Part shown: positions 1 through 10,973 of the stretch, one piece after another
Numbering within the stretch: position 1 is the first letter of the stretch
Layout of the letters: every line of letters starts with the position of its first letter
Made by a program: the position numbers and the translations under genes
Notes under the pieces: model-generated
The model's database searches: none
Seen by the model: the letters and a program-made list of their open reading frames with translations, nothing else
What the model was told of the DNA's origin: nothing
Assembly: GCF_000374365.1 (NCBI RefSeq)
Contig: NZ_KB894121.1
Coordinates: 62,001-126,000, forward strand
Direction: 5' to 3'
From: Bacteroides gallinarum DSM 18171 = JCM 13658
GTDB lineage: Bacteria > Bacteroidota > Bacteroidia > Bacteroidales > Bacteroidaceae
Length of the DNA stretch: 64,000 nt

Positions 1-72
1 GTAGAAGTGCCCCTTACCACTTTCAACCCGGTAAAGACCGTCAACGATTTATTGAGAGAACAGCACCAATAA
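1..72 (+). CDS. 3' end of an unidentified gene (cut by window edge)
   Basis: The first 23 codons read without a stop and end in TAA at 70-72, giving the tail VEVPLTTFNPVKTVNDLLRE plus three residues (QHQ). The frame is open at the left edge, so only the C-terminus is present. The tail looks like ordinary soluble protein but is too short to assign a family. The following gap carries palindromic repeats that could serve as its terminator or as control sites of purT. Confidence 0.55.
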   Translation, partial: VEVPLTTFNPVKTVNDLLREQHQ

Positions 73-82
73 TAGCGGCGGC

Positions 83-190
83 ACTAAGTTAACTTCACAG
101 CTTCGATGAAGTTAACTTGAAAGGTGCCGATATGTTAACATCATAATTGCGGGAAGTTAACTTCGTAGAGAGAATGAAGTTAACTTCCCG
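83..190 (+). promoter_or_regulatory. Array of five GTTAAC palindromes upstream of purT
   Basis: GTTAAC cores lie at 88-93, 111-116, 134-139, 156-161 and 179-184, so centres recur every 22-23 bp. Four of the five are extended to about AAGTTAACTT. The last two form a 14-bp perfect inverted repeat (151-164 with 176-189) followed by a T-rich stretch. This could be a multi-site operator for purT, a terminator for the upstream gene, or one of the tandem arrays common in this window. The regular spacing is seen directly; the role is inferred. Confidence 0.5.
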
Positions 191-219
191 TATTTCTTTT
201 TATATCGTTTTTTTCTCCC

Positions 220-227
220 TATCTTTG
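220..227 (+). promoter_or_regulatory. Bacteroidetes -7 box for purT
   Basis: TATCTTTG matches the TAnnTTTG consensus of the primary Bacteroidetes sigma factor. It lies 28 bases before the purT ATG at 256, with T-rich sequence where the -33 element belongs. Confidence 0.6.
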
Positions 228-255
228 CCGTAATTCTATAATAACTGATACTGAA

Positions 256-1422
256 ATGAAAAAGATTTTACTCTTAGGTTCCGGTGAGCTGGGTAAGGAA
301 TTCGTAATTTCCGCCCAGCGTAAAGGTCAATACATCATTGCCTGCGACTCTTATGCCGGAGCGCCCGCCATGCAGGTGGCGGATGAATGCGAGGTGTTCA
401 GTATGCTGGACGGCGACGCATTGGAACGTGTGGTGCGCAAGCACCGGCCGGACATCATCGTACCGGAAATAGAAGCTATCCGTACGGAGCGCTTGTACGA
501 TTTCGAGAAAGAAGGTATTCAGGTTGTGCCCAGTGCGCGTGCAGTAAACTTTACCATGAACCGTAAGGCTATCCGCGACCTTGCCGCTAAGGAACTGGGG
601 CTGAAAACCGCCAGATATTTTTATGCCAAATCCCTGGACGAGCTGAAAGCCGCTGCCCAAAAAATCGGTTTCCCCTGTGTGGTGAAGCCGCTGATGTCGT
701 CTTCCGGCAAAGGGCAGTCGCTCGTGAAGAGCGCCGACGAGCTGGAACATGCCTGGGAATACGGTTGCAATGGCAGTCGCGGTGATATCAAGGAGCTTAT
801 CATCGAGGAGTTCATCAAGTTCGACAGCGAAATTACCCTGCTGACAGTTACTCAAAAGAATGGCCCCACTTTGTTCTGCCCGCCTATCGGCCACGTACAA
901 AAAGGCGGGGACTATCGCGAGAGCTTCCAGCCTGCCCATATCGACCCTGCCCATTTAAAGGAAGCGCAGGATATGGCAGAGAAAGTAACCCGTGCCCTGA
1001 CAGGCGCCGGCTTGTGGGGAGTGGAATTTTTCCTGAGCCATGAGAACGGTGTTTACTTCTCCGAACTTTCACCGCGTCCGCACGATACGGGTATGGTAAC
1101 GTTGGCAGGCACGCAGAACCTGAACGAGTTCGAGTTGCATTGCCGCGCCGTATTGGGTTTGCCCATTCCGGGTATCAAGCAGGAGCGGATAGGGGCGAGC
1201 GCCGTTATCCTTTCGCCCATTGCCAGCCAGGAACGTCCCAACTATCGCGGTATGGAGGAGGTAACGAAAGAGGAAGATACTTACCTGCGCATCTTCGGCA
1301 AGCCGACCACCCGCGTCAACCGTCGTATGGGCGTTGTATTGTGCTATGCTCCGCTGAACGGCGACCTCGATGCATTGCGCGATAAGGCGAAACGGATTGC
1401 CGGAAAGGTGGAGGTGTACTGA
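256..1422 (+). CDS. purT: Formate-dependent phosphoribosylglycinamide formyltransferase PurT
   Basis: PurT makes formyl-GAR from GAR, formate and ATP in cytoplasmic purine synthesis, bypassing the folate-dependent enzyme. The 388-residue product has the family's normal length. It opens with a Rossmann-like start ([14 protein letters not shown]) and has the ATP-grasp core with [15 protein letters not shown] near residues 141-155 and the metal-site region [22 protein letters not shown] near residues 257-278. It stands alone behind its own -7 box. The GTTAAC palindromes upstream are candidate control sites. Confidence 0.95.
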   Translation: MKKILLLGSGELGKEFVISAQRKGQYIIACDSYAGAPAMQVADECEVFSMLDGDALERVVRKHRPDIIVPEIEAIRTERLYDFEKEGIQVVPSARAVNFTMNRKAIRDLAAKELGLKTARYFYAKSLDELKAAAQKIGFPCVVKPLMSSSGKGQSLVKSADELEHAWEYGCNGSRGDIKELIIEEFIKFDSEITLLTVTQKNGPTLFCPPIGHVQKGGDYRESFQPAHIDPAHLKEAQDMAEKVTRALTGAGLWGVEFFLSHENGVYFSELSPRPHDTGMVTLAGTQNLNEFELHCRAVLGLPIPGIKQERIGASAVILSPIASQERPNYRGMEEVTKEEDTYLRIFGKPTTRVNRRMGVVLCYAPLNGDLDALRDKAKRIAGKVEVY

Positions 1423-1547
1423 AACTGAACATAAACATAAGCATAAGGCATTTTGTATTATGCGTATAATGCTAAGTATAAAGCATAAGGTTTAAGGTAT
1501 AGGAATGAGGTATGAAGAATGAGGTGTGAGGTATTCTTCGTACCTCA

Positions 1548-1646
1548 TTCTTTAATGTCTCCGATATACTTTAATGTCTCCGATATACTTTAATGTTGCC
1601 GACATACTTTAATGTTTTCGATTTACCTTAATATCTCCGATTTACA
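1548..1646. repeat. 19-bp degenerate tandem array between purT and the PepSY-like gene
   Basis: A unit of the form TACTTTAATGTCTCCGATA recurs about five times with phase points at 1551, 1570, 1589, 1608 and 1627, an exact 19-bp period with a few substitutions. The array ends against the stop codon of the minus-strand gene at 1648. The rest of the gap (1423-1547) holds looser repeats such as ATAAGCATAAGG and GAATGAGGTATG. Confidence 0.85.
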
Positions 1647-1647
1647 G

Positions 1648-2133
1648 CTATTCGAATAGCCCCGGATAAATCTCCCCACCCAGTTCGCTCACATTCAGTT
1701 GTTGCCGTAACTTCCCGTCCGGCGAATAGAATAATTGGAATTCTTCATCGGAATTGTAACCTTCTACCTCGATAACGATTACCGTAGGATGTTTGGGGAA
1801 TGTGATTATCCTCACATCTTTTAGTCTCATGGAAGCCATGATGTTTTTCATAAAAGCGTCTGCAACGGGAGCGGGAATTTTCTCCAACGATTCGACATCA
1901 TCTTCCGTCATTACCCATTGGGCATTTTCATCGAACCACACATCCGTCTCCCGGTTGTCCGTAACGAACTCTGCCACATAGCAACCCGCCATTTGTTCCC
2001 ATTCGACATTCATAGCCTGCGGGTATATCTTCTCAAAAGCAGCTTGTACCTTTGCAGGAACTTCTTTTGCAAAGGTGGAAATGGAAAAAAGCAGTAGCAT
2101 ACTTGCTGCGATACAAAATCTAAATCTTTTCAT
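1648..2133 (-). CDS. Exported PepSY-like (DUF2874 type) protein
   Basis: The start was set at the ATG at 2133 because the residues from there form a signal peptide (MKRFRFCIAASMLLLFSIST, cleaved near FAK). The frame extends further upstream but codes nothing recognisable. The 161-residue product has the small repeat fold of Bacteroidetes PepSY-like/DUF2874 proteins: AFEKIYPQAMNVEWEQ, then VWFDENAQWVMTEDD and a second AFMKNI repeat. These are periplasmic proteins of unknown role. Family call is by pattern, without a search. Confidence 0.7.
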   Translation of the reverse strand: MKRFRFCIAASMLLLFSISTFAKEVPAKVQAAFEKIYPQAMNVEWEQMAGCYVAEFVTDNRETDVWFDENAQWVMTEDDVESLEKIPAPVADAFMKNIMASMRLKDVRIITFPKHPTVIVIEVEGYNSDEEFQLFYSPDGKLRQQLNVSELGGEIYPGLFE

Positions 2134-2222
2134 TGCGCCTAAGGATGAAATAAGTGTAAAATATGAAGTATAACAACGCCTTGTCCGCATAGTTCATACC
2201 TTATGCCTCTTGTTTTAGATTT

Positions 2223-3143
2223 TTATCGGTTGGATACGACTGGTTGAGGAGTAGGCTTTAGCGAATTAGTTGAGAGGTAATGGCAATGATTCGACAACCG
2301 TTCCTTTTCCGAAGGTATCAGTTGCTTCAAATATTTATTCGTATCCTCTAAACGGTACTCGGGAGAGCACTCAAAAAGATAGTTTAAGATATTCAAGTGT
2401 CCCGCCCCGAAAATGACAAGTATCCGGTCGGTCGAACCGGTTTCGATTCGCTGGATATTTCGGAATATACGCAGGTTCCGGTTGAACCAACGCCCCGTTT
2501 CGAAGTCGGTTCCGATAAAATCGTATGGAGAGGATTCGTACTTGAAATGGCCTATCAGGTAATTTCCCAAGCTTCGTCGGACGTTTTCCGGATTGTTCAG
2601 CGCAATGAGTTCGGCAATGATTCCCTGTTTATTGAAAACGGATTGAGGGGTGAATTCTTTCACCGAGTCCGGATGATTATAGAAACTTTCGTCAAAGCGG
2701 GCAAAATCATCGCTGTCTTGATTGTCCAGTAATTCGGCTATATTCTCATAATGCCTGCCCCATTCGTCTGCACAATAAATCCGGTCGATGCCCAGCCGTT
2801 TTGCCAGGCGGAAGCCGACCTGCTCGTACTCGCCACGTTGTAGAACGTAACGGCCGGCTCGGTATTCACAAAAAAGGGAATCTATTTCACCCTGCATCCC
2901 GACCGGCCGTTCAATCACGATAATTGTCGGAGAAAATGCTGTCAGTGAATTTACCAAAGCTTCAATCTCTGTCTGATAAGCCGGTTCTAAAACATTTATC
3001 TGTTCATCATCGCCATATTGCACCCTATCCAAATTGGGAAAATCGAAATGAAACGTTCCCAATGTAAGTACGGGAATGGTATCTTGTGCATATACGAGCG
3101 AAACCGCCAGCATGCACCATATTGAAAGGAATATTTTTTTCAT
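2223..3143 (-). CDS. Exported DUF5694/TraB-like protein
   Basis: A signal peptide (MKKIFLSIWCMLAVSLVYAQ) precedes a domain starting VLTLGTFHFDFPN and ending with VIFGAGHLNILNYL near residue 247. An early G-x-x-H and a late GAGH are typical of the TraB/TIKI/DUF5694 fold, whose better-known members are metallopeptidase-like. The 306-residue length fits DUF5694. It probably acts in the periplasm; no substrate can be named. It follows ispE on the same strand with a 47-base gap, so cotranscription is possible. Confidence 0.6.
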   Translation of the reverse strand: MKKIFLSIWCMLAVSLVYAQDTIPVLTLGTFHFDFPNLDRVQYGDDEQINVLEPAYQTEIEALVNSLTAFSPTIIVIERPVGMQGEIDSLFCEYRAGRYVLQRGEYEQVGFRLAKRLGIDRIYCADEWGRHYENIAELLDNQDSDDFARFDESFYNHPDSVKEFTPQSVFNKQGIIAELIALNNPENVRRSLGNYLIGHFKYESSPYDFIGTDFETGRWFNRNLRIFRNIQRIETGSTDRILVIFGAGHLNILNYLFECSPEYRLEDTNKYLKQLIPSEKERLSNHCHYLSTNSLKPTPQPVVSNR

Positions 3144-3190
3144 TATAGAAACCTTATTGAAAAACTTCGTACTTCACTTTATCCCCGCAA

Positions 3191-4021
3191 TTAAACGGTC
3201 AGCCTTCCTTTATATACGAATGCCTTCTCGCCGAAGTCGATATCCGGCAATACGGTATCGGCATCGAACAGCCCGTAGACGGACGAGCCGGAACCGCTCA
3301 TCGACGCATAAATGGCGCCTTGCCGGTACATTTCATCCTTGATTTCACCGATAGCGGGAAACTGCGGGAAAACACTCTCTTCGAAGTCATTCACCATATA
3401 TTTTTTCCATTCCCCGACGGGCAACCGTACCGCCTCCTTTAGCGGATACTCCGGACGGTGCGACTTTATCAACGAAAAGGCATCCCGTGTAGAGACGAAT
3501 ATATCCGGCTTTACCAGCCAGAGCTGATACCCTTTCAACGATAGGGCGACGGGGGAGAATATATTGCCGATACCCTCCGCGTAAGTAGGTGCATTCCGGA
3601 TGAAAAAAGCGCAGTCCGCTCCCAAACGGGCTGCATACTCCTCCAACTTGTCGTAACCTAAGCCGAGGCCGAACTTCTCGTCCAATAGTTTCAGCATGAA
3701 CGCTGCATCTGCCGAACCGCCGCCCAGCCCTGCCCCCGAGGGGATACGCTTGAACAAATGGATATCCACCGGCGGCAGGTCGAACAATTCGTCCAGCAGC
3801 TTATAAGCTTTTACAACCAGGTTGTTTTCCGCTTCTCCCGCTATTTCGATTCCCGCCTGGTGCAGGCAGTACTTTCCGCTGCCCCCGTGCAGCAGATTGA
3901 TTTCCAGCGCATCTTCAATGGGAATAGGGTAGAAGATAGTCTCCAGGTTGTGGTAACCGTCCGGACGTTTCTCCGTGATGTTCAGTCCCAGGTTTATTTT
4001 GGCATTCGGAAAGGTAAGCAT
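3191..4021 (-). CDS. ispE: 4-diphosphocytidyl-2-C-methyl-D-erythritol kinase IspE
   Basis: IspE phosphorylates CDP-methylerythritol in the non-mevalonate isoprenoid pathway. The 276-residue product begins [20 protein letters not shown], the family signature, and has the GHMP-kinase phosphate loop [15 protein letters not shown] near residues 91-105 and a late [11 protein letters not shown] motif. Its promoter is divergent from that of dnaB. Confidence 0.96.
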   Translation of the reverse strand: MLTFPNAKINLGLNITEKRPDGYHNLETIFYPIPIEDALEINLLHGGSGKYCLHQAGIEIAGEAENNLVVKAYKLLDELFDLPPVDIHLFKRIPSGAGLGGGSADAAFMLKLLDEKFGLGLGYDKLEEYAARLGADCAFFIRNAPTYAEGIGNIFSPVALSLKGYQLWLVKPDIFVSTRDAFSLIKSHRPEYPLKEAVRLPVGEWKKYMVNDFEESVFPQFPAIGEIKDEMYRQGAIYASMSGSGSSVYGLFDADTVLPDIDFGEKAFVYKGRLTV

Positions 4022-4089
4022 CGTTAATTGAGAATTAAGAATTGAAAAATGAAAATTAAAAAATAACCCGTCAAAGTAGGCTTCGGAGA

Positions 4090-4097
4090 CAAAGTTA
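4090..4097 (-). promoter_or_regulatory. -7 box for ispE
   Basis: On the minus strand the bases read TAACTTTG, a TAnnTTTG match, about 70 bases before the ispE start. The leader in between is A/T-rich with repeated GAATT and AAAATT words. Confidence 0.5.
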
Positions 4098-4137
4098 ATG
4101 AATTCTGTTTATAGTAGATTGAAAACTTAACAACGAT

Positions 4138-4157
4138 TTATTGATAGCTATCAATAA
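4138..4157. promoter_or_regulatory. 20-bp palindrome at the dnaB/ispE divergent promoter
   Basis: TTATTGATAGCTATCAATAA is a perfect palindrome centred at 4147.5, with outer bases CGATT/AATCG that also pair apart from one extra base. It sits over the expected -33 region of the dnaB promoter, so it is a candidate operator for a dimeric regulator. Confidence 0.5.
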
Positions 4158-4164
4158 AATCGTT

Positions 4165-4172
4165 TATCTTTG
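4165..4172 (+). promoter_or_regulatory. -7 box for dnaB
   Basis: TATCTTTG matches TAnnTTTG. It overlaps the TTG at 4170 that gives the longest reading frame. That TTG would therefore lie upstream of the transcript start, which supports the GTG at 4236 as the real dnaB start. Confidence 0.6.
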
Positions 4173-4235
4173 CTCTCCCTTTTGAAAGGCGGACTATTAT
4201 TTCTTGATTTTTTAATTTCAATTTTAATTCCAAAA

Positions 4236-5810
4236 GTGGCAGAACAAAGACGAACTTCACGCACCTCGAAGGCAAAAGCCCCGCAGCCCGTCAATGACTA
4301 CGGGCGCATCCAGCCGCAAGCTCCGGAACTGGAAGAAGCCGTGCTCGGCGCATTGATGATTGAGAAAGACGCTTACTCGCTGGTGAGCGAAATTCTCCGT
4401 CCGGAATCTTTTTACGAGCACCGGCATCAACTGATATATTCCGCAATCACAGACCTGGCGGTCAACCAGAAACCGGTGGATATCCTCACCGTGAAAGAAC
4501 AGCTTGCCAAGCGCGGTGATTTGGAAGAAGTGGGCGGCCCGTTTTATATAACCCAGCTCAGCAGCAAGGTCGCATCTTCTGCACACATCGAATACCATGC
4601 CCGCATTATCGCCCAAAAGGCGCTGGCGCGCGAGCTGATAACCTTCACCAGCAATATCCAGTCCAAAGCATTCGACGAAACGCTCGATGTGGACGACCTG
4701 ATGCAGGAAGCCGAAGGCAAGCTGTTCGAGATTTCCCAGCAGAACATGAAGAAGGATTATACGCAAATCAACCCGGTCATTGCCGAGGCGTACGACCTTA
4801 TTCAGAAAGCCGCCGCCCGTACCGACGGCTTGAGCGGTCTTGAGAGCGGATTTACGAAGCTCGACAAGATGACCTCCGGCTGGCAGAATTCCGACCTTAT
4901 CATCATAGCCGCCCGTCCTGCCATGGGTAAGACGGCGTTCGTGCTTTCCATGGCAAAGAACATTGCCGTGAACTTCCGCAACCCCGTAGCCCTGTTCTCC
5001 CTCGAAATGAGCAACGTACAGTTGGTAAACCGCCTTATCTCCAACGTATGCGAAATACCGAGCGAGAAGATTAAGAGCGGACAGCTTGCCGACTACGAAT
5101 GGCAGCAGTTGGACTACAAGCTGCGCGACCTGCTGGATGCACCGCTATACGTAGACGATACCCCCTCGCTTTCCGTATTCGAGCTTCGCACGAAGGCGCG
5201 CCGCCTGGTGCGCGAACATGGGGTGAGGGTGATAATCATCGACTACCTCCAGTTGATGAATGCCAGCGGCATGTCGTTCGGCAGCCGCCAGGAGGAGGTA
5301 AGTACGATTTCGCGTTCGTTGAAGGGGTTGGCAAAGGAGCTGAACATCCCTATCATCGCCCTGTCGCAGTTGAACCGTGGTGTGGAGAACCGTGAAGGCG
5401 AGGAAGGCAAGCGCCCGCAGTTGAGCGACCTTCGCGAGTCCGGAGCCATTGAACAGGATGCCGATATGGTATGCTTCATTCACCGTCCCGAATACTACAA
5501 GATTTATACCTCAGCCGACGGCAGCGACTTGCGCGGTATGGCGGAAATCATCATAGCCAAGCACCGTAACGGCGCTGTGGGCGATGTGCGCCTGCGTTTT
5601 ATCGGCCAGTACACCCGTTTCCAGAATCCGGAGGACGATATGATTATTCCACCGCCTACCGAGGGAGTCGGAGGAGCCACGTTCGGTTCGCGTATGAATG
5701 CACCTATCGGAAGTCCTTCTACACCGCCTCCACCGTCTGCCACCGACTATACGCCGCAAACGGACAATCCGTTCGGCGGGGTAGGGTCGGACGGGCCGTT
5801 GCCGTTCTAA
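4236..5810 (+). CDS. dnaB: Replicative DNA helicase DnaB
   Basis: DnaB is the hexameric 5'-3' helicase of the replication fork. The N-terminal domain is recognised by LEEAVLGALMIEKDAY, and the RecA-like core by the Walker A stretch AARPAMGKTAF near residues 225-235, IIIDYLQLM and SQLNRGVENR. The C-terminal tail is low-complexity and proline-rich (PIGSPSTPPPPSA). The start chosen is the GTG at 4236 (MAEQRRTSRT, 524 residues) because the longer frame begins with a TTG inside the promoter box. Its stop is 21 bases from the convergent gene. Confidence 0.95.
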   Translation: MAEQRRTSRTSKAKAPQPVNDYGRIQPQAPELEEAVLGALMIEKDAYSLVSEILRPESFYEHRHQLIYSAITDLAVNQKPVDILTVKEQLAKRGDLEEVGGPFYITQLSSKVASSAHIEYHARIIAQKALARELITFTSNIQSKAFDETLDVDDLMQEAEGKLFEISQQNMKKDYTQINPVIAEAYDLIQKAAARTDGLSGLESGFTKLDKMTSGWQNSDLIIIAARPAMGKTAFVLSMAKNIAVNFRNPVALFSLEMSNVQLVNRLISNVCEIPSEKIKSGQLADYEWQQLDYKLRDLLDAPLYVDDTPSLSVFELRTKARRLVREHGVRVIIIDYLQLMNASGMSFGSRQEEVSTISRSLKGLAKELNIPIIALSQLNRGVENREGEEGKRPQLSDLRESGAIEQDADMVCFIHRPEYYKIYTSADGSDLRGMAEIIIAKHRNGAVGDVRLRFIGQYTRFQNPEDDMIIPPPTEGVGGATFGSRMNAPIGSPSTPPPPSATDYTPQTDNPFGGVGSDGPLPF

Positions 5811-5831
5811 GGGCTCGATGATAAGGAAGGA

Positions 5832-6653
5832 CTATTCCTTTTTCATCCTCAGCACCCTTATCCCCGTAAACCTCTTGTTGTTTTTCAGCATCTGTGCCAA
5901 CGGTACTTGCGTAATCACCACCATTTTCCGGGTAGAAGAAGCGTGGAGTAGTTTCAACACTCCCTTCTCATAATAGGCAAGCCCCAAATGGGCTACATCC
6001 AGCCCCGGGATATTGGTGGTGATAGCTATGATGTCGCCGTTCTTTATCCAGCTAAATCCCTTATCCGGCAATCTGTCCTTGGGGACATAATGGAATACCT
6101 GTCCGGACAGCGCCTTTTCTATCTCCTTGATTTTACCGATATTTTGGGGAGACGATGCCAACTGCCGGTATGCTTTGGGGTGCGTAGACATGAAACAGAG
6201 GGATAATCTCACCGTATCGGAGCTGTGGATAGCAGCCACATCCTCCATGAAACCGTGCCTGATGCCGTTGTTTACCCAGTCGGCAATGTAATGCAGGCGG
6301 GAAGTATAACCGTTGATTTTGCCGTTGCGGTAACGGATGTTTTGCAGCGTCCGTGCATAGTCGGCCTTGTCTATCGTGCCGTTTTTTACAGGAGCGAGCG
6401 CCAGGGCAAGCACATACTCTACAAAAGTGGTGCAGTCTACCTCGTCGAAGTTGATTACGAGCTTTTCCTCATCATTCACTTCCAGCGTATGCGCCACGTA
6501 AGGAGTTTTGAGGAAACTCAATCCGTACTTCAGCATGGCATTGTCCGTCTCTTGTGCAGAGACGGACGATGCTATTGCCAAAATACAGAATATGCCGGAT
6601 AAAGCAGAGGGCATACCGGATAAAACACGGGCTTTGCCGGATAAGACTTTCAT
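5832..6653 (-). CDS. DUF1460 exported amidase-like protein
   Basis: DUF1460 proteins have an NlpC/P60-like cysteine peptidase fold and include cell-wall amidases. The likely nucleophile is the cysteine of NFDEVDCTTFVEY and the histidine is in LDVAHLGLAYY. The product is 273 residues and exported. The N-terminus is odd: before the hydrophobic signal segment it has a 7-residue pattern xxxLSGx (MKVLSGK ARVLSGM PSALSGI), encoded by three 21-bp near-copies (phase points 6592, 6613, 6634). A shorter start at the internal Met14 is possible. It lies 11 bases downstream of the beta-galactosidase gene. Confidence 0.8.
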   Translation of the reverse strand: MKVLSGKARVLSGMPSALSGIFCILAIASSVSAQETDNAMLKYGLSFLKTPYVAHTLEVNDEEKLVINFDEVDCTTFVEYVLALALAPVKNGTIDKADYARTLQNIRYRNGKINGYTSRLHYIADWVNNGIRHGFMEDVAAIHSSDTVRLSLCFMSTHPKAYRQLASSPQNIGKIKEIEKALSGQVFHYVPKDRLPDKGFSWIKNGDIIAITTNIPGLDVAHLGLAYYEKGVLKLLHASSTRKMVVITQVPLAQMLKNNKRFTGIRVLRMKKE

Positions 6654-6664
6654 TGTCGAACGGC

Positions 6665-9904
<3,240 letters not shown>

Positions 9905-9907
9905 TTA

Positions 9908-10777
9908 TCATTTTTCCGGAAAGACGAGCCCTTCTCTCAACCATTTCTCCAGCTCGCCGGTCCATTGGCGCTTGTACGTGAAGCTGTCGCGGAAGCCCCA
10001 GCCGTGCTTGCCGGTGGGGTAGACATGCAGTGTAGCGGGTACTTTCTGCTCGCGCAGGGCGAGGAAGTAGCCGATGCCGTTGGCGGGCGGTACGGCTCCG
10101 TCGTCTGCCGACAGCATGATGAATGCCTGCGGAGTGCGGGGAGACACTTGCCGCTCGAGCGAGTACTTCTGTTCCAGCTCGGCGGAGGGAGCTTCTCCGA
10201 GGAGGTTCTTACGCGAGCCGCCGTGGGTGATTTTTTTCTGCATGGAGATAACGGGGTAGAACAGGACTTGAAAGTCGGGGCGGGTGGCGTCGCTGCTGTA
10301 TAGCGTGGCAAGGGAGGCGGCAAGATGTCCTCCTGCGGATGCTCCCATGATGCCGATGCGGTTCGGGTGGATACCCCATTCTTTGGCATGGCTGCGTACC
10401 AGGCGGATAGCTTGCTCGGCATCCGACAGGGGTACTTCGTTGTGTCCGTTCGGCATCCGGTACTTCAATACCGCGTAGGTGATACCTTGTGCCGTGAACC
10501 AGGCTGCCATGTCGTGCCCCTCGTGATTCATGGCAAGACGGGCGTATCCGCCGCCGGGACACATGATAACTGCCATGCCGTTCGGCTTTGCCGGGCGGTA
10601 AACGGTAATGGAAGGATTAACTACGTTGGCTACGCGGCCGCCTTTCAAATCTTCCTGTTTGCCGGTCAGCCCGTTGGTGTTGGGTGCTCCGTCAGGCCAT
10701 AACGGTAGCTCCACGGGCTTTTGGGCAGACAACATGGTTGTTGCGAGTAAAAGGGATAAAGCTAAAATCTTCTTCAT
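9908..10777 (-). CDS. Exported alpha/beta hydrolase, carbohydrate esterase-like
   Basis: A signal peptide (MKKILALSLLLATTMLSAQ) precedes an alpha/beta hydrolase with the oxyanion-hole motif CPGGGYARLA, the nucleophile elbow MGASAGGHLA (Ser147), an acidic residue in LSADDGAVPP and His in GKHGWGF. This matches exported acetyl-xylan-esterase/BD-FAE-like enzymes of Bacteroidetes. With the family 2 galactosidase next to it, removal of acyl groups from glycans is likely, but the substrate is not visible. Confidence 0.8.
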   Translation of the reverse strand: MKKILALSLLLATTMLSAQKPVELPLWPDGAPNTNGLTGKQEDLKGGRVANVVNPSITVYRPAKPNGMAVIMCPGGGYARLAMNHEGHDMAAWFTAQGITYAVLKYRMPNGHNEVPLSDAEQAIRLVRSHAKEWGIHPNRIGIMGASAGGHLAASLATLYSSDATRPDFQVLFYPVISMQKKITHGGSRKNLLGEAPSAELEQKYSLERQVSPRTPQAFIMLSADDGAVPPANGIGYFLALREQKVPATLHVYPTGKHGWGFRDSFTYKRQWTGELEKWLREGLVFPEK

Positions 10778-10784
10778 AACGTAT

Positions 10785-10972
10785 TCGTTTTATTTCTTCC
10801 GGTTATTTCTTCCGGACTTGCTCCGGTAAGTTTTCCGGTTGTTTCTTCTCCGGTTATTTCTTTTCCGGCCGTTTTTTTTCCGGTTGTTTCTTCTCCGGTC
10901 GTTTTTTTCCGGTTATCTCTTCTCCGGTCATTTCTTCTTCAGTCGTTTCTCCGGAAAATTTCTTCTTCGGAA
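10785..10972. repeat. TTTCTTCTCCGGTT-type degenerate tandem array
   Basis: About eleven copies of a roughly 16-bp unit with the core TTTCTTYTCCGGTYRTT fill the gap between the OPT transporter and the esterase gene. The strand is almost purely pyrimidine plus G. The array runs up to the transporter's stop codon at 10974, whose surroundings (CTTCTTCGGAATTTATTTGG) resemble the unit. Confidence 0.8.
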
Positions 10973-10973
10973 T

